Shown here piece after piece: positions 23,367 to 35,122 of a DNA stretch of 64,000 nt (positions within the stretch are counted from its first letter, which is position 1; each line of letters starts with the position of its first letter). A program made the translations under genes and the position numbers. The stretch covers positions 67,187,546-67,251,545 of the forward strand of contig NC_081408.1 of the NCBI RefSeq assembly GCF_030272615.1, read 5' to 3'. Under the pieces are notes generated by a model. The model made no database searches. It was not told the origin of the DNA and saw only the letters and a program-made list of their open reading frames with translations. This DNA comes from Cryptomeria japonica (taxonomy: Eukaryota > Streptophyta > Pinopsida > Cupressales > Cupressaceae).

Positions 23367-26300
23367 TGTTAGTGAATAGATTGTCCTCTCACTTAATTTC
23401 TCTTAATTTCTTCTATGCCCAATATTATGAAGAGAACAGAATCGTTCACTACAGTTGAGAAAGTATAAATTTTATTTTAACTTCCTCTCTGAATTTTCTA
23501 CAGGTACAGCTCTCTCATTAGATTTGCAATGAATTCAGCTTTTTTTCTTTACAATTACACTTTTTCCTGAAAGTGCATAAGGTTCTCTCAACTACTCCTA
23601 GGTAGTGAGGTAATTACAAAATACAGTTCGAAAATGAAAAGATTCACACACATATAATCAACAAAATCTATTTTAAAGAGTGAATTTTCTGCCAGATTTT
23701 TAACATATTTCAAAACAGAAAATAGATGAACTTACGACTAACCAACAGCAATAAGGAACTTTCGAATCGCTGAATCACCTCCACAAAGTGATAATAATTC
23801 AACACCCAGAACACAAAGTTTCAAAGCATAATTCGAAATTCTTCATATATGTATATCCAACTTCAATGCACAAAGTCTTTGGAAGCTAAAACATGCATAT
23901 ACTATCCTTGATCACTGTTCTTCAGAAAAATCTATCTTAAAGCTATATCTAATCTCCCCTTCTTTCTTCCCTCTTGCTCATATATATAAACAGTTCCATG
24001 CCCCAGCATTTATAGTTTTTTGTTTTTTTTTTTTAAAAAAAATCTCGAAGGGCTTCCCTTAAAACCCAGCCCTATCGGGTTAACACAAGAAACTGTTATG
24101 AAACTAGAAAGCAGTTATCAAAAAGATAGAACACCAGCGGGTGACGATTCAGTTTCCACTATATTCGTCGGCTTCCTTCTCATCTCCGACGGTTTGACGT
24201 ACCAGCTTCCAGCTCCGGAAAGTAGACGTGAATTCCTGCGTGGCATGTGAGTGCAGGTTCTTTAAACTCATCAGCCGGGCTCTACATGCATCCTTCTGCC
24301 ACCTATACTGCTTCATCTTTAGGCTCTGACGTGGCATCAGTTTCTCATTGAGGCGCAACATGGATTCTATACCTGCCAATGAAGTGAAATCGTCGACCTT
24401 TGGCGTTTCTTTGTCCCTAATCCGTTCAACTGCTTCGGTGAAACTTTTGGTTAACACTTCAATGTCCATGTTGCCTTCATCCAATTGTAAAATGTCTGTG
24501 GGATTAACAACCTTCATGTCTTTAACCAGTTCCTTATGCATGTCTGTGATTTGATTCTCGATGCTTTGGACCTCTTTGATGGCCTCTTTGTAGATGGACT
24601 CCTTCCAGCTCATATTACTTTTCAGGATAAATAATATGCATGGGTCCACGACTTCCATAGGGTTCTCTCCTAAGAATTTGAGAACTCCAAACTTTTCAAC
24701 CTCTGTTACTCGGGAAACTATGGTTTGGCACTGTGACAGTTCTGTCTCCCATACTGGTATCAAAGTTTGAATTTCCCTGAGCAATGCCTCACCTTCGGAA
24801 TAGATACTAGTAACTTCAGAAATAAATTTATTCCCTTGATATAATATGCTATTTACCCAGCTAACCATAGCGTCAGACAGCAATTTTCCCCTCTGCATCT
24901 ATTTCATCAATTGCCGGCTTTCGGCAGAATTTGGATCAAATGGCTAAGGCATTTGGATTATTGGGTTAGGTCCCAAATTAATCAGCGAATTGATGTATGC
25001 GGCCATCATCACCACCATTGCTTTCAATTCTTTCTTCTCTCTGGAATCTTTTTCTGATTGCGGAGCATGTGGTCAGCAGAAAATTTAAAGAAATTATTAC
25101 CAGTATTCCTATTAAGGGTACCCAGTTCAATAGAAGTGACTTTGAATCCTTCTTCATCGATTTCCCCTGACTCCCTTTTCTGTTTATAAGTAGCCACCTC
25201 CGCTATGATTTTCCGCATCACTGGATCTTTAGTGAGACAAGCATCCATTTTCATTTTCTTTGTTTTAGACCCTCTAGCCGCATACCTAGTGACAATATCT
25301 TTTACTGGCGTGGCCACTGCTTGCAAACTCTGCTTCTTATTGATTGAATTTGACAACCATAAAGGAACAGTGGGAGTAGTTGACATCATCTGAGTGTCTT
25401 TAGTGAGAGTCAAGAAATTGGGTTGATCTGTCTTTGGTGTTTCAATGAATTGGACTTCATCGTCTGCTCCATCTGGGAAAGCGAACTTGTCACTTGAATC
25501 CCGCTCTGGTGATGTCATTTTCTGCTTCTGGGGGTTAGATTGCTTCAAAGCTTTGTTCCTGGAACGGGATCTCGTCTTAGAAGCTGTGACTTGTGATCGG
25601 GAAGGAGACTTTATAATCTTATCTGAAGTCAGTGCATCACCTGCAACATGAGAAAGTGGAATGTCAGATTGAAGCGGTTCTAAGAGAGAAATCACCTTAG
25701 GAGAAGACTCATTGATGTTTCCATTTCTTTTCCTTTGCAGCCAATCATCTGTATAAGTTAATATGGATCTGGCTCTCAAATTAATATCATCATCTTCCTC
25801 CTTGCTCCAATCAATTGTCAAGGATTTTGCTTCGTTTGATCCTTCCCATCCGGGTTCAACTAAAAATGAACCATCTTCGACAATTCCTTGTGTTTTGAAC
25901 TTCAATTTGAAAGAGCTATTTTGCTGCAAGGTGAGTCTAGAATGATCCTTTTTCAAGACTTCTTCTTCATTTTCACAGTCTTCCCATAGATCTTCAAGCT
26001 GCAGAGCAATTGATGAGTTGATTTCAATGCCGAGAGTTAGAGCTGCATATCTCTTACTATCGAAGTTTCTCCTGCTGCAGTAGAACCCAAGATTGAATCC
26101 CAGCAAGTTGTTTCCGATGATGGAAGCGTTATTCATGTTGTTACAGGCCAAAGAGCGCAGCCTAATAGGGAAAACCGTCTCCCATTTCTCCTGAGGGAGA
26201 TTATCCTTAATAACAGTAGAAAGTTGCCTACACAATTCGGCTAAAATGAAACAATCAAGGGCATATCGAGGCAACTTCACGGGTTCTTCCTCAAACCCTC

Positions 26301-28142
26301 CGACTCTCAAATATGTGAACCTAGGAAACTGAATAAAAGAACTCCCATAATGTTGAACCAGCCTCAGCGATTCAGGGGAAAGTCGTGGCATTTGAACACC
26401 TTCTAGAGCCAAATAAATGTTTTCAAACAATACATCATGCACCTTACGGAAATCCTCCAGAACTCTGTCTTTTTGCAACAACGGACAATATTGGAAGATG
26501 GTCATTTCCTCATTCCATACCTCATGCGGAAGAGCGATGAGATCACACGTGTAGGCAATACAGTAAGTCAAATATGAGGCCATACGAAAATCTTCTCCAA
26601 ACTCTTTGGTGCATTTGAGCTGGCTTCTCAGGGAAGTGGCAATAATCTCCGCCCAATCCATCCATTGTTCACCCTTTAAAATAATTTCAATGTACCTATA
26701 CATCCATTCTTCGAACAAACATACATCAGCTGAACCTTTCACCCTGTGTAATAATACCACCAGGTCGTGTATGTGGGGTTTCATGTGGCTTCTAGTAATG
26801 ACCTTGGGGAGTCTAGACCCACCTCCATAGTTAACCTTGGTCCATTTCCTGGCAAGGGTTCTTCTGTACACACTAGGGTTTTCCCGATACTCAGCTTCAG
26901 CTTGAATGGGTGAGAAAGCGGCAAAGGTACTTGCTGTTAATTTCAAAATAGATGAAATGGTTTCCCTGGAGACAGTAAGTATGACATCACCATTTTTGTT
27001 TACTATTCTCTTGCTTCTTACATCATAATGGTCAATGCAAAGTTGTAGGAGTTCAGGGTTTACGAAGGCAGGGGGAAACGCAGCAGCTTCAATTAACCCG
27101 CTCATTAATATTTCCATACATCCCTTAACCTCTTCCGTATTGGCAAGAAAATTTGCTTGCAGACTCTCCACATTTACCCCCTCTAAATTAATATCACAAA
27201 TCACTGGTCTTTTACATTCAAGGCTAGAAACATTACCGAGAAAATTCATAACCGACTTCATTCTCAACTTAAACAAGCGAGACCTCTTTCAGACAAACCT
27301 TTGAAAGTAACAGTTTGCAGAACAGAACAAAGGTTACTAAACTCTCACCTGTTTTCCGTTGAAAAGCAAATAATCTTCTCTAGCTTCCCTAACTGATCCT
27401 TCTCTCCGAAAACGGACCTCTTTTCTTTTTTCCTTTTCCTCTTTTTTTTTGTTTTGGATAACTTACCAGGCAACTGAATGAAAATTTATCACAGGGAAAC
27501 TTTATACATGGGAAGGTCGGATAATGATAGTTCATCACCTCACATCAGGATTGACATGCTCGAGGCGTCGATGCATAAATGCCTTGATCAATGATTTACC
27601 CTTTCGCATGAGCTAATAATAATTAATTTCATGCAGTATCCAGTCATTTCTAGAATGAAGGTCTACTCACACACATAACAATGATGCCCTTTCCCTTGAA
27701 AAAGAAATAAAATCTTTTGATTTGACATGCTGACGGGACCATTGATTGCTTTGAGAGAAAGGCGGCGCATCGTACTCCAAAAATAAACTCCCATCATCAA
27801 CACTTGTCAAGAACCACTTTGAATAAGCTTGAACCGAGCTTCAAAATGGTTCAAAGTATTTCAAAGAAGACTGCCGCGATAAAAGATACTTCCTGCCAAA
27901 GAAAGAATGTTAGTGTGAAAAATTTGGTCGAACCACTTTGAACTACTTCGAACCGAGGTTCGAAATGATTCGAAGCGATTCAAAAGGGAGGGGAGGAATG
28001 ACCGTGGAAGCTTGCGACCTTGACCAACTTCTTCAAAGGACGATAGACACTTAGATGATGAAGGGGAGGCCTCGAATAAGATAGGTGGGGTTTTTAAAGG
28101 GGAACTCTTGAATTAATATGGCGACTCTAAACACAACTAACA
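23367..28142 (-). repeat. Gypsy LTR3 (4776 bp, outer 5' LTR of the array)
   Basis: The unit runs TGTTAG...CTAACA, has the same length as LTR2, and ends abruptly at 28142 where copies A and B continue into internal sequence. The following bases (ATGTT...) belong to a different, diverged element, so this is an insertion boundary. The TATA box is at about 23980-23989. A poly-T/A run (24013-24049) differs in length from the other LTRs. Confidence 0.85.
24149..27276 (-). pseudogene. LTR-encoded ORF, copy 3 (longest open part, 750 codons)
   Basis: This is the best preserved N-terminal part: 750 codons are open from 27276 to 25024. A 1-bp deletion at about 25063 shifts the frame, and two Gln-to-TAG changes (about 24945 and 24900) precede the last 249 codons (24898-24149). 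The N-terminal 370 residues carry the segment shared with the diverged copy at 28143-28975. The segment TASKTRSRSRNKALKQ near residue 575-590 is a plausible nuclear localisation signal. The C-terminal part (KQMQRGKLLSDAMVSWVNS onward) is predicted helical. The function is unknown; a structural or accessory role in the retroelement is a guess. Confidence 0.72.
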
Positions 28143-28975
28143 ATGTTCTTTAACTCATAACATAAATCTCCCAGGAGAGAATTATGTACTCTCCTAAAAA
28201 ATTTCAATGCATTATCTTTTTGTAACATAGGGTAAAAGTCATACACAGAAACATCTCCCTTAGCAGGCTGCCTAGGTATTCCCACTATCTCTTTAACACA
28301 TGCCAAGCAATATATTAGATGCGAGGACATAAAGAAATTTTGCTTGAACTTCTTCACCATGCTCAGCTGTTCCCTCATGGAGTTGGCAATAAGCTTTGCC
28401 CAGTAAAGATACTGCTTTCCTTACAACACCAGTTGTACATAACAGTAAATCCAACCATCGAAGTTGTACACCTCAGATGAACCTCTAACTTGGTGTAACA
28501 ATAACATAAAATCATGGATGTGGGAAAGCATGTGATTCTTGTTGGGATATTTAGGCAACCTAGAGCCACCCTCTGAGGAACCTTCAACCAATACTTTGCT
28601 ATGTTGTTCCAGTGTCCGACTCTCTCTACGTTGAACTTGGTGATTGATTGGGTGGGAGAAAAATTTGAGAACTGGTAATCAGGCAATTTGAAAATAGAGA
28701 AAATAACTTCCCTGTTAATTGGGAGGAGGGTTTCACCATTATCTCTCTTGATGGTTTTGGAAATAGGATCATACCTTGCAATACACTCCCTAACTAGTTT
28801 TAGGAAAGGGATAGCAGGAGGAAAGGCTGATGCTTCTACAAGACCACTACTTAGAATTTCTAAACCAATTGAACCATCAATTCCTTTAAACACCCTTTCC
28901 TTCAAAACTTCCAAATTTTCTCCTTTCAGGTCTGTATCATTGACTATGGGCTCTATGCATGAAAGACTTCACAGT
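28143..28975 (-). pseudogene. Diverged relative of the LTR-encoded ORF
   Basis: Two overlapping frames (28914-28375, 28378-28143) align with the N-terminal third of the LTR ORF: LEILSSGLVEASAFPPA against MEILMSGLIEAAAFPPA, and YPMLQKDNALKFFRRVHNSL against CPLLQKDRVLEDFRKVHDVL. Identity is far lower than among LTR1-3, so this is a separate, older family. The match is cut at 28142/28143 by LTR3, meaning the array sits inside this sequence. The remaining part up to 29199 is non-coding. It is also interrupted by copia 1, and its upstream region appears to resume at 36655. Confidence 0.72.
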
Positions 28976-29199
28976 CGAGACCAATTGAATAACTACCAAC
29001 AAACAAACCTTCTATCAAACACTCTATAAAAATGAAGAACAAGTTTTCAAAAATCAATCACTTCATACCTTATAGAAAAAGAAGTGATATGAACTTATTT
29101 AGTGCATTAATTCTGATCATCAACTCAAATGTGCTGAGCATTGGGATTGGACATCACATGCATGCATTGAATGCATGGAAATGTTTTTGGAGTAACCAA

Positions 29200-30731
29200 T
29201 GTTGGCATTATGTGAACTAGTATGAGGACATAATGACATTGTATGTTGTCATTGATGTCAATATGCTGAAGAAGTGAGAACCGACATATGAGAGAACTGG
29301 TAGAACAATGTGAACCAACATTTGTGTCAAAGTGAAGCGATGTGTTTGTTCATGACGAACTGACATATAGTTATGGGAACCGGCACATAGAAGTGTTGTA
29401 TGACTATCGGTTGGTAGTCTCAACTTTAGGGTTTCCAATTTAAGTGCTTTAAGCCTGTGTGGCTCAACCAGTGACTTTGTGTGATGAGTTAGCATGGTAA
29501 CAAAGAACAGATCATGTTGCCACATAAGCCTTGTGCGCGTGAAGGACCTTGCATGAAGGAGATTGTTCCTATCTACCTTGGGAATGTGTGAAGTCTATAA
29601 AATGGTGATAACGTGTGATGGGTTATCAACCACCATAAAATCGGTGGAAATGGACGATGGAGAATGTCTTGAGATTGGATCAAGAACTGCTACATTTAAT
29701 GCAGTGTGCTCAATAGTCAGGATGGAACCATTTGAATTTCTTAACCTAATAGGTATAGGGTTTAGGGTTTATGCTACCGACCTATCTGTTTTCCTATAAA
29801 GTCGATGATGTGTCTCTTTCTGATGTTGTTGGCAAAACTTGTGTGTGTGTATCCAAGAGAAGGGATATGTGATTCTTGCCAAACCAAAAGGAGAGAAGTG
29901 ATACCTGCAGAGTGTAAGTGCAGAAGGTGAAGAGGAGCTTGAGTGGATCTGCATTGGCATTGAGTGTTGTTACCAGATCATTGTAATACATGTTGATCTC
30001 TAACCACCTCAACAGTTGGAAAATCCCTTAACATGGTAGCCTTAACCGGCTTGCTATAAATCCTTTAACAGGGTAATTCAAAGCTATTGAGTTCAAAATC
30101 CTTTAGCTATTGAGTTCTTGAAATCCTCTAGCAAGGTAACCTTTAACAAGGTTTAACCCTTAACCGGGTATTCTAGCCATCCCTTAACCTGGTGATCCCT
30201 AACAGGATCGGTTCCTAGCAGAACCTATTGTACTGTCTCTAATCAAACAAGGCTCCTAATAGAGTGGACTTCTAGAGAGTTCAAAAATATATTGTGGGTA
30301 TTCATCCCCACCGTGGTTTTTCCCAGTTAGGTTTTCACGTGGAAAATATGTGTGTCATGCGTGATGCTTTTATCTTGTGATGCTTTGCTATTGTCTGTCA
30401 AGCATATGATGGTTCTGTGTTTTATGCCTATCAATAAAACATGTTGAACTAGCTGTTATTATGGTCTGATGATAGATTACCTGTTTATGCATAAGGGTGA
30501 AATGGTAGTGTAGTCTTGAGTTGAGTGAAAAGCTAAGTGAGTAACCAGTTAATGCTTGTCTCAGTCATTCTTAGCTTTACCGGTTGCACTCTGTTTCAAA
30601 CCGGTGTCACTTTTTGCCAATCATTTGAAGTGTCTATTGTCAAACTGGTTTAGGACTATATTTTTGTTTGCACTGATTCACCCCCCCTCTCAATACTAGG
30701 TTAGTACTATCCGTTCATCATTGAGTTATCA
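29200..30731 (+). repeat. Copia 1 5' LTR
   Basis: The LTR is TGTTGG...TTATCA, followed after two bases by the primer site. It contains repeated CCTTTAACAGGG-like units around 30030-30200 and a C-run (TTCACCCCCCCTCTC) about 60 bp from its end. No true coding region is seen; short ORFs in it are shared with the 3' LTR and look incidental. Confidence 0.9.
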
Positions 30732-30733
30732 AT

Positions 30734-30745
30734 TGGTATCAGAGC
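30734..30745 (+). other. Copia 1 primer-binding site
   Basis: TGGTATCAGAGC is the classic plant site complementary to the 3' end of initiator Met tRNA. It lies two bases after the LTR end. Confidence 0.9.
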
Positions 30746-30802
30746 ATCCTCCAGGTCCTCTATGCTATAAGCTTAACTGCTTGAGGAAAAGATCCTAGTG
30801 TA

Positions 30803-33800
30803 ATGATGAAGAGGGAAGGTCCAAATTTTAATAGAGAAAATTTTAGTATATGGAAAGACAGAATAAAGATATACATCAGAAGCATGGGTGCTCAACATGG
30901 GAGCTATATTGAGAATGTCTATGTTGCTCCTACCGGTACTCTCACCAATGACCAAAATAGAGAGATGTAGGAGAATGGGCAAGTCATGGAAGCCCTAATT
31001 AGTAGCTTATCTAAAATTGAGTTTATTGATGTTCAGGATAAGGTAAATCCCAAAGAGGTATGAGATACTCTTGAAAATATCTATGGCAGTGATGAGCATG
31101 TAAAACAGGCTAAGGAAGAAAGCTATAGAGGAAAGTTTGAAGATACATGGATGGTTGAACGTGAGACCATTCAATAGTATGGAATAAGAATCAAAACTAT
31201 TGTTGGAGATATCAAGAGTGCAGGTGGTAAAATAGAATATTCCATAGTGGTAAGCAAAGTCCTGAGATCCCTGTTGCCAGTCTATGCAATAAGGGTTGCT
31301 GCTATTTAGGAGCTAAGATCAATAAACAAGACTAAGGTATCTCTAGACTCCATCATTGTAAATTTGATAGCCTATGAGGTAAATAGTTTTGATGGTAGTG
31401 TTCAAAAGACTGAATCAACTTTTAAAGCTTCTGCAATTGCATCTAGAAAAGGAAAAGAAGCTAGCACCAGTGGTGAACCAAGATAGGGAAGAGAAATGGA
31501 TGATGAGGAGATTCTGATGGCATTTGAAGCTCTCCTTTCTAGGAAACTTCCTAAAGGAACCGACAAATACAAAGGTAGGCTACCTTTGAAATGCTTTTCT
31601 TGTAACCGGAGAGGACATATTGCTGTAAACTGTCCTAATGGCGACAACAAGGACAAACTGGAAAAGTTCAAGAAATTCAAAGGAGGAAACCAGAGAAACT
31701 ATTTTGTGGCAATAAATGAAGGTGTCATAGATGAAGAATTAGAGGATGAAGAAAATGAAGATATTGTGTTTGCTGCTGTCAAGGAAGATGTGTTAGACAA
31801 GAAGGCCCTTGTCTCCTGGTTTGATAATTCCAATGAGTGGATCATTGATAGTGGTTGTTCTCACCATATGACTGGTGACCAGAGCGAGTTTCTATCCTTG
31901 GAGGAGTATGATGGTGGTGTGGTTCGCTTTGGCAATGATGCACCATGCATGGTCAAAGGCAGAGGGTCCATCTCTCTGAATGGAAAGAGTAGTGCTCATA
32001 ATGTGTATTGGGTTGATGGTCTTAGAAACAACCTTCTGAGTGTTGCCTAGCTGAATGACAATGGCCTCACTCTGGAATTCAAGAATGGAGTTTGCAGAAT
32101 CAAAGGAAAGAATGGTGAATTGGTGGCCACCGACATGCAAACCAAAGGTAACCTATTTCAGCTGAATGCAAATATAAGTACATGTCTTATGGCTAGATTT
32201 GATGATAGCTGGATATGGCATAGGAGACTCTACCATATAAACTTTGATAACATTGTGAAGGCTAGTAAGATCAAGGTAGTTAGAGGGTTGCCAGTGCTAA
32301 GAAAATCGGATAATACCTTGTGCAGAGAGTGTCAATTGGGGAAAATGTCTTCCTCAACCTTTAAAGGTAAATCTTTCACTTTTGACAACTTGCTTGATCT
32401 TGTGCATACTGATTTATGTGGTCTTATAAAAACTAGAAGTGTGTAGGGTGATAGGTACTTCATGATTCTCAGTGATGAATACTCAAGAATGATGTGGGTT
32501 ACATTCTTGAAAGACAAGTCTAAAGCCTTTGTAAAGTTCAAAGCTTTCAGAGCATTAGTGGAGAAGGAAAGTGGTAAAAGGATCAAGTGCCTGAGAACTG
32601 ATCAAGGAGGGGAATTCACTTTCAGTGAATTCAACAAGTACTGTGAAGAACATGGCATCAAGAGGCAATTGTCTGCCCCCTGGACTCCATAGCAGAATGG
32701 CCTAGCAGAGAGGAATAACCGAACTATGGTTGAAGCACCTAAAACCATGTTGATTCAAGTAAAGGTAGCTCACACCTTTTGGAGAGAAGCAGTGGGCACT
32801 ACAGTCTACATAATGAACTAGGTACTCATCAAGAAAGGTAAGGATAAAACTCCTTATGAGTATTGGACCAGTAAGACACCTATGGTTAGTTACTTTAGAG
32901 TGTTTGGTAGAAAATGTTACATCAAGAGGAGTGAACACCAAAGCAAATTTGATGTGAAATGTGATGAGGGAATATTCCTAGGATATTCCACCAAGAGCAA
33001 AGCTCTCAAGTGTTTCAACAATGGGACTCAGAGAATTATGGAAAGCATCAATGTAAGAGTTGATGAAACCTTTGAGAAAACTAAGGAAACCGACAGTGAG
33101 CAAGCGGTGAACAAACCATTTGCAACCTTCTGGGAACTAGTTGACAACCAACCAAGCACTAGTAACAATGTTCCTACACCGACAAATGTAGATGTTGATA
33201 CTGATGGAGACGAGGATGAAGAAAAAAAGCAAGAGGAATCTATCAAGACCATTCCTTAGTATGTCAAGCTGAATCATGATCCTAAGCAAATCATAGGAGA
33301 TAAGGATGTAGGAATCCTTACAAGAAGAAAGGTTAGATAAAACTCATGTATGATCTTTGAATTTGAGCCTAAATCATTCAAAGAGACACATAAGGATGAA
33401 GACTAGATCAAGGAAATGGAAGAGGAACTTGACCAAATAGAAAAAAATGGTACATGGTCTTTGGTACCCAGACCGAAGCACAAAAATGTCATTGGTACTA
33501 AATGGGTTTTCAAAAATAAGCTGAATGAGGATGGCATAGTGATTAGGAACAAAGCTAGATTAGTGTGCAAAGGATATGCTCAAGAAGAAGGAGAAGACTA
33601 TGGAGAAACCTTTGCTCCCATAGCCAGATTGGAAGGAGTCCATATGCTTCTTGCATATGCATCTTTTAAAGGTTTCAAAGTATATCAAATGGATGTAAAA
33701 TCTGCATTCCTAAATGGTGTACTTGAAGAGGAGGTGTATAATGAGCAACCAGATGAGTTTGCCCTATCTGAAGACTGTGACATGGTATGTAGGCTACATA

Positions 33801-34878
33801 AAGCCTTATATGGACTAAAGCAGGCACCTAGAGCATGGTATGAACGTCTACATTCCCATCTTGTGAAGATTGGATTTGAGAGAACAAGTGATGATAGTAA
33901 TATCTACTTGAAGTCTGAAGGAGATCAGATCCTGATCTATGAGGTATTTGTTGATGACATTATCTTTGGTGGAGATGACAAGATGAGTCATGAGTTTGCA
34001 GATGAGATGAAGAAAGAGTTTGAAATGTCACTCAAAGGAGAGATTAAATTCTTCATTGGACTACAGATCTAATAGATGAAGGATGGAATCTTTATCACTC
34101 AGTCCAAGTATGACAAAGAGGTGTTGAAGACCTTTGGCATGGAAGCTAGCAAACCGGTTGTAAACTATCTAAAGAAGATGACTCAGAATTGGTTGATGAG
34201 AAGGAATACCAATCAATGATTGGTAAGTTGCATTATGTAGTACATAGTAGAGTGGATATTGCACATGTAGTTGGAATTACTACAAGATTCTAGAAAAGCC
34301 CAAGAGAATCTCACTTGGTTGCAGTCAAGTGGATTCTTAGGTATCTGAAGGGAACTGTTGACTATGGATTATGGTATCCTTGTAGCAAGGATTTCAACTT
34401 GAAAGTACACACAAATGCTGATTGGGCAGGCAATATAGATGACTAAAAAAGCACAATCGATGGTGTATTCTTTCTCAGTGGTAGACTGGTCTCATGGATG
34501 AGTAAGAAGCAGAGTTGTATCTCTCAGTCTATAGCAGAAGTAGAGTATGTTGCAGCTTTCATGAACTACACTCAGACAATTTGGATGAAGCATGTATTAA
34601 ATGGCTTCAAAGTTCTTGTATCTAAACCACTAAGTATATTTTATGACAATACTAGTGCAATTAATATCTCCAAGTATCCGGTTTTACATTCTAGAACCAA
34701 GCACTTTGAGCTTAAGTATCATTTCTTGAGGGAAAAAGTTTAGAACAAAGAGATTGCACTGGAACATGTTTCCAATCAGGAGAAATTAGTAGACATATTC
34801 ACCAAGCCTCTCCCAAAGGCTACATTTATGTACTTAAGAGGTGAATTAGGGGTGTTGCCTCTTCAAGAGGAAAACTAA
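30803..34878 (+). pseudogene. Copia 1 gag-pol (many stops)
   Basis: From ATG 30803 one frame holds to 34072 with no frameshift but with 12 stops, ten of them TAG. Gag contains the zinc knuckle CFSCNRRGHIAVNCP. Protease has IIDSGCSHHMTGD. Integrase shows the zinc motif (HRRLYHINF ... CRECQ) and DDE-type segments (HTDLCG, RTDQGGEF, then NGLAERNNR after a stop). RT has [24 protein letters not shown] and FVDDIIF. After 34072 two stops and a small deletion at about 34157 shift the frame. RNase H follows (NADWAGNIDD, SQSIAEVEYVA), with a typical end DIFTKPLPKATF and a stop at 34876-34878. The element cannot make protein. Confidence 0.92.
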
Positions 34879-35122
34879 AGGTATATGCTCCACATCAGTT
34901 AGGTATTGCATAGTCAAATTTTTTTCAGGATTGATGTGTTGAAGGATGCTACTCCTTAGGGGGAGCAACATAATGGAATAGGGAAGCTTGTGCCTCCACT
35001 TTGGCATTGTTGTCAAAGGGGGAGAAGATGTGAAGTGAAGAAGATATCTATAGAAATTGGGGGAGAAGATGTGAAGCAGAGAGATATCTTTGTATATTGT
35101 CATCAATGCCAAAGGGGGAGAT
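34879..35122 (+). promoter_or_regulatory. Copia 1 3' region with repeated polypurine tracts
   Basis: The functional polypurine tract AAAGGGGGAGA is at 35111-35121, right before the 3' LTR. Upstream are similar tracts: TTAGGGGGAGC near 34957, AAAGGGGGAGAAGATGTGAAG near 35015 and TTGGGGGAGAAGATGTGAAG near 35058. No coding sequence is seen. Confidence 0.65.

Larger units (their letters stand above)
1..28142 (-). mobile_element. Tandem Ty3/gypsy array: LTR-internal A-LTR-internal B-LTR
   Basis: Three direct copies of one long LTR (1-4343, 12398-17173, 23367-28142) alternate with two closely similar internal regions (4344-12397 and 17174-23366). LTR2 and LTR3 are each 4776 bp with ends TGTTAG...CTAACA on the plus strand. 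Homology of the third copy stops exactly at CTAACA (28142), which marks an element terminus. Only one LTR lies between the two internal regions, the product expected from unequal recombination between LTRs of two copies. After removing a solo LTR from A, the internal regions are about 6.19 kb each. The left end is outside the window, so the outer target duplication cannot be tested. Confidence 0.85.

Noticed and set aside
29563-29799. Small ORF in the copia 1 LTRs (also at 35486-35722)
   Set aside because: It is shared between the two LTRs only because they are copies, has no recognised motif, and lies outside gag-pol.
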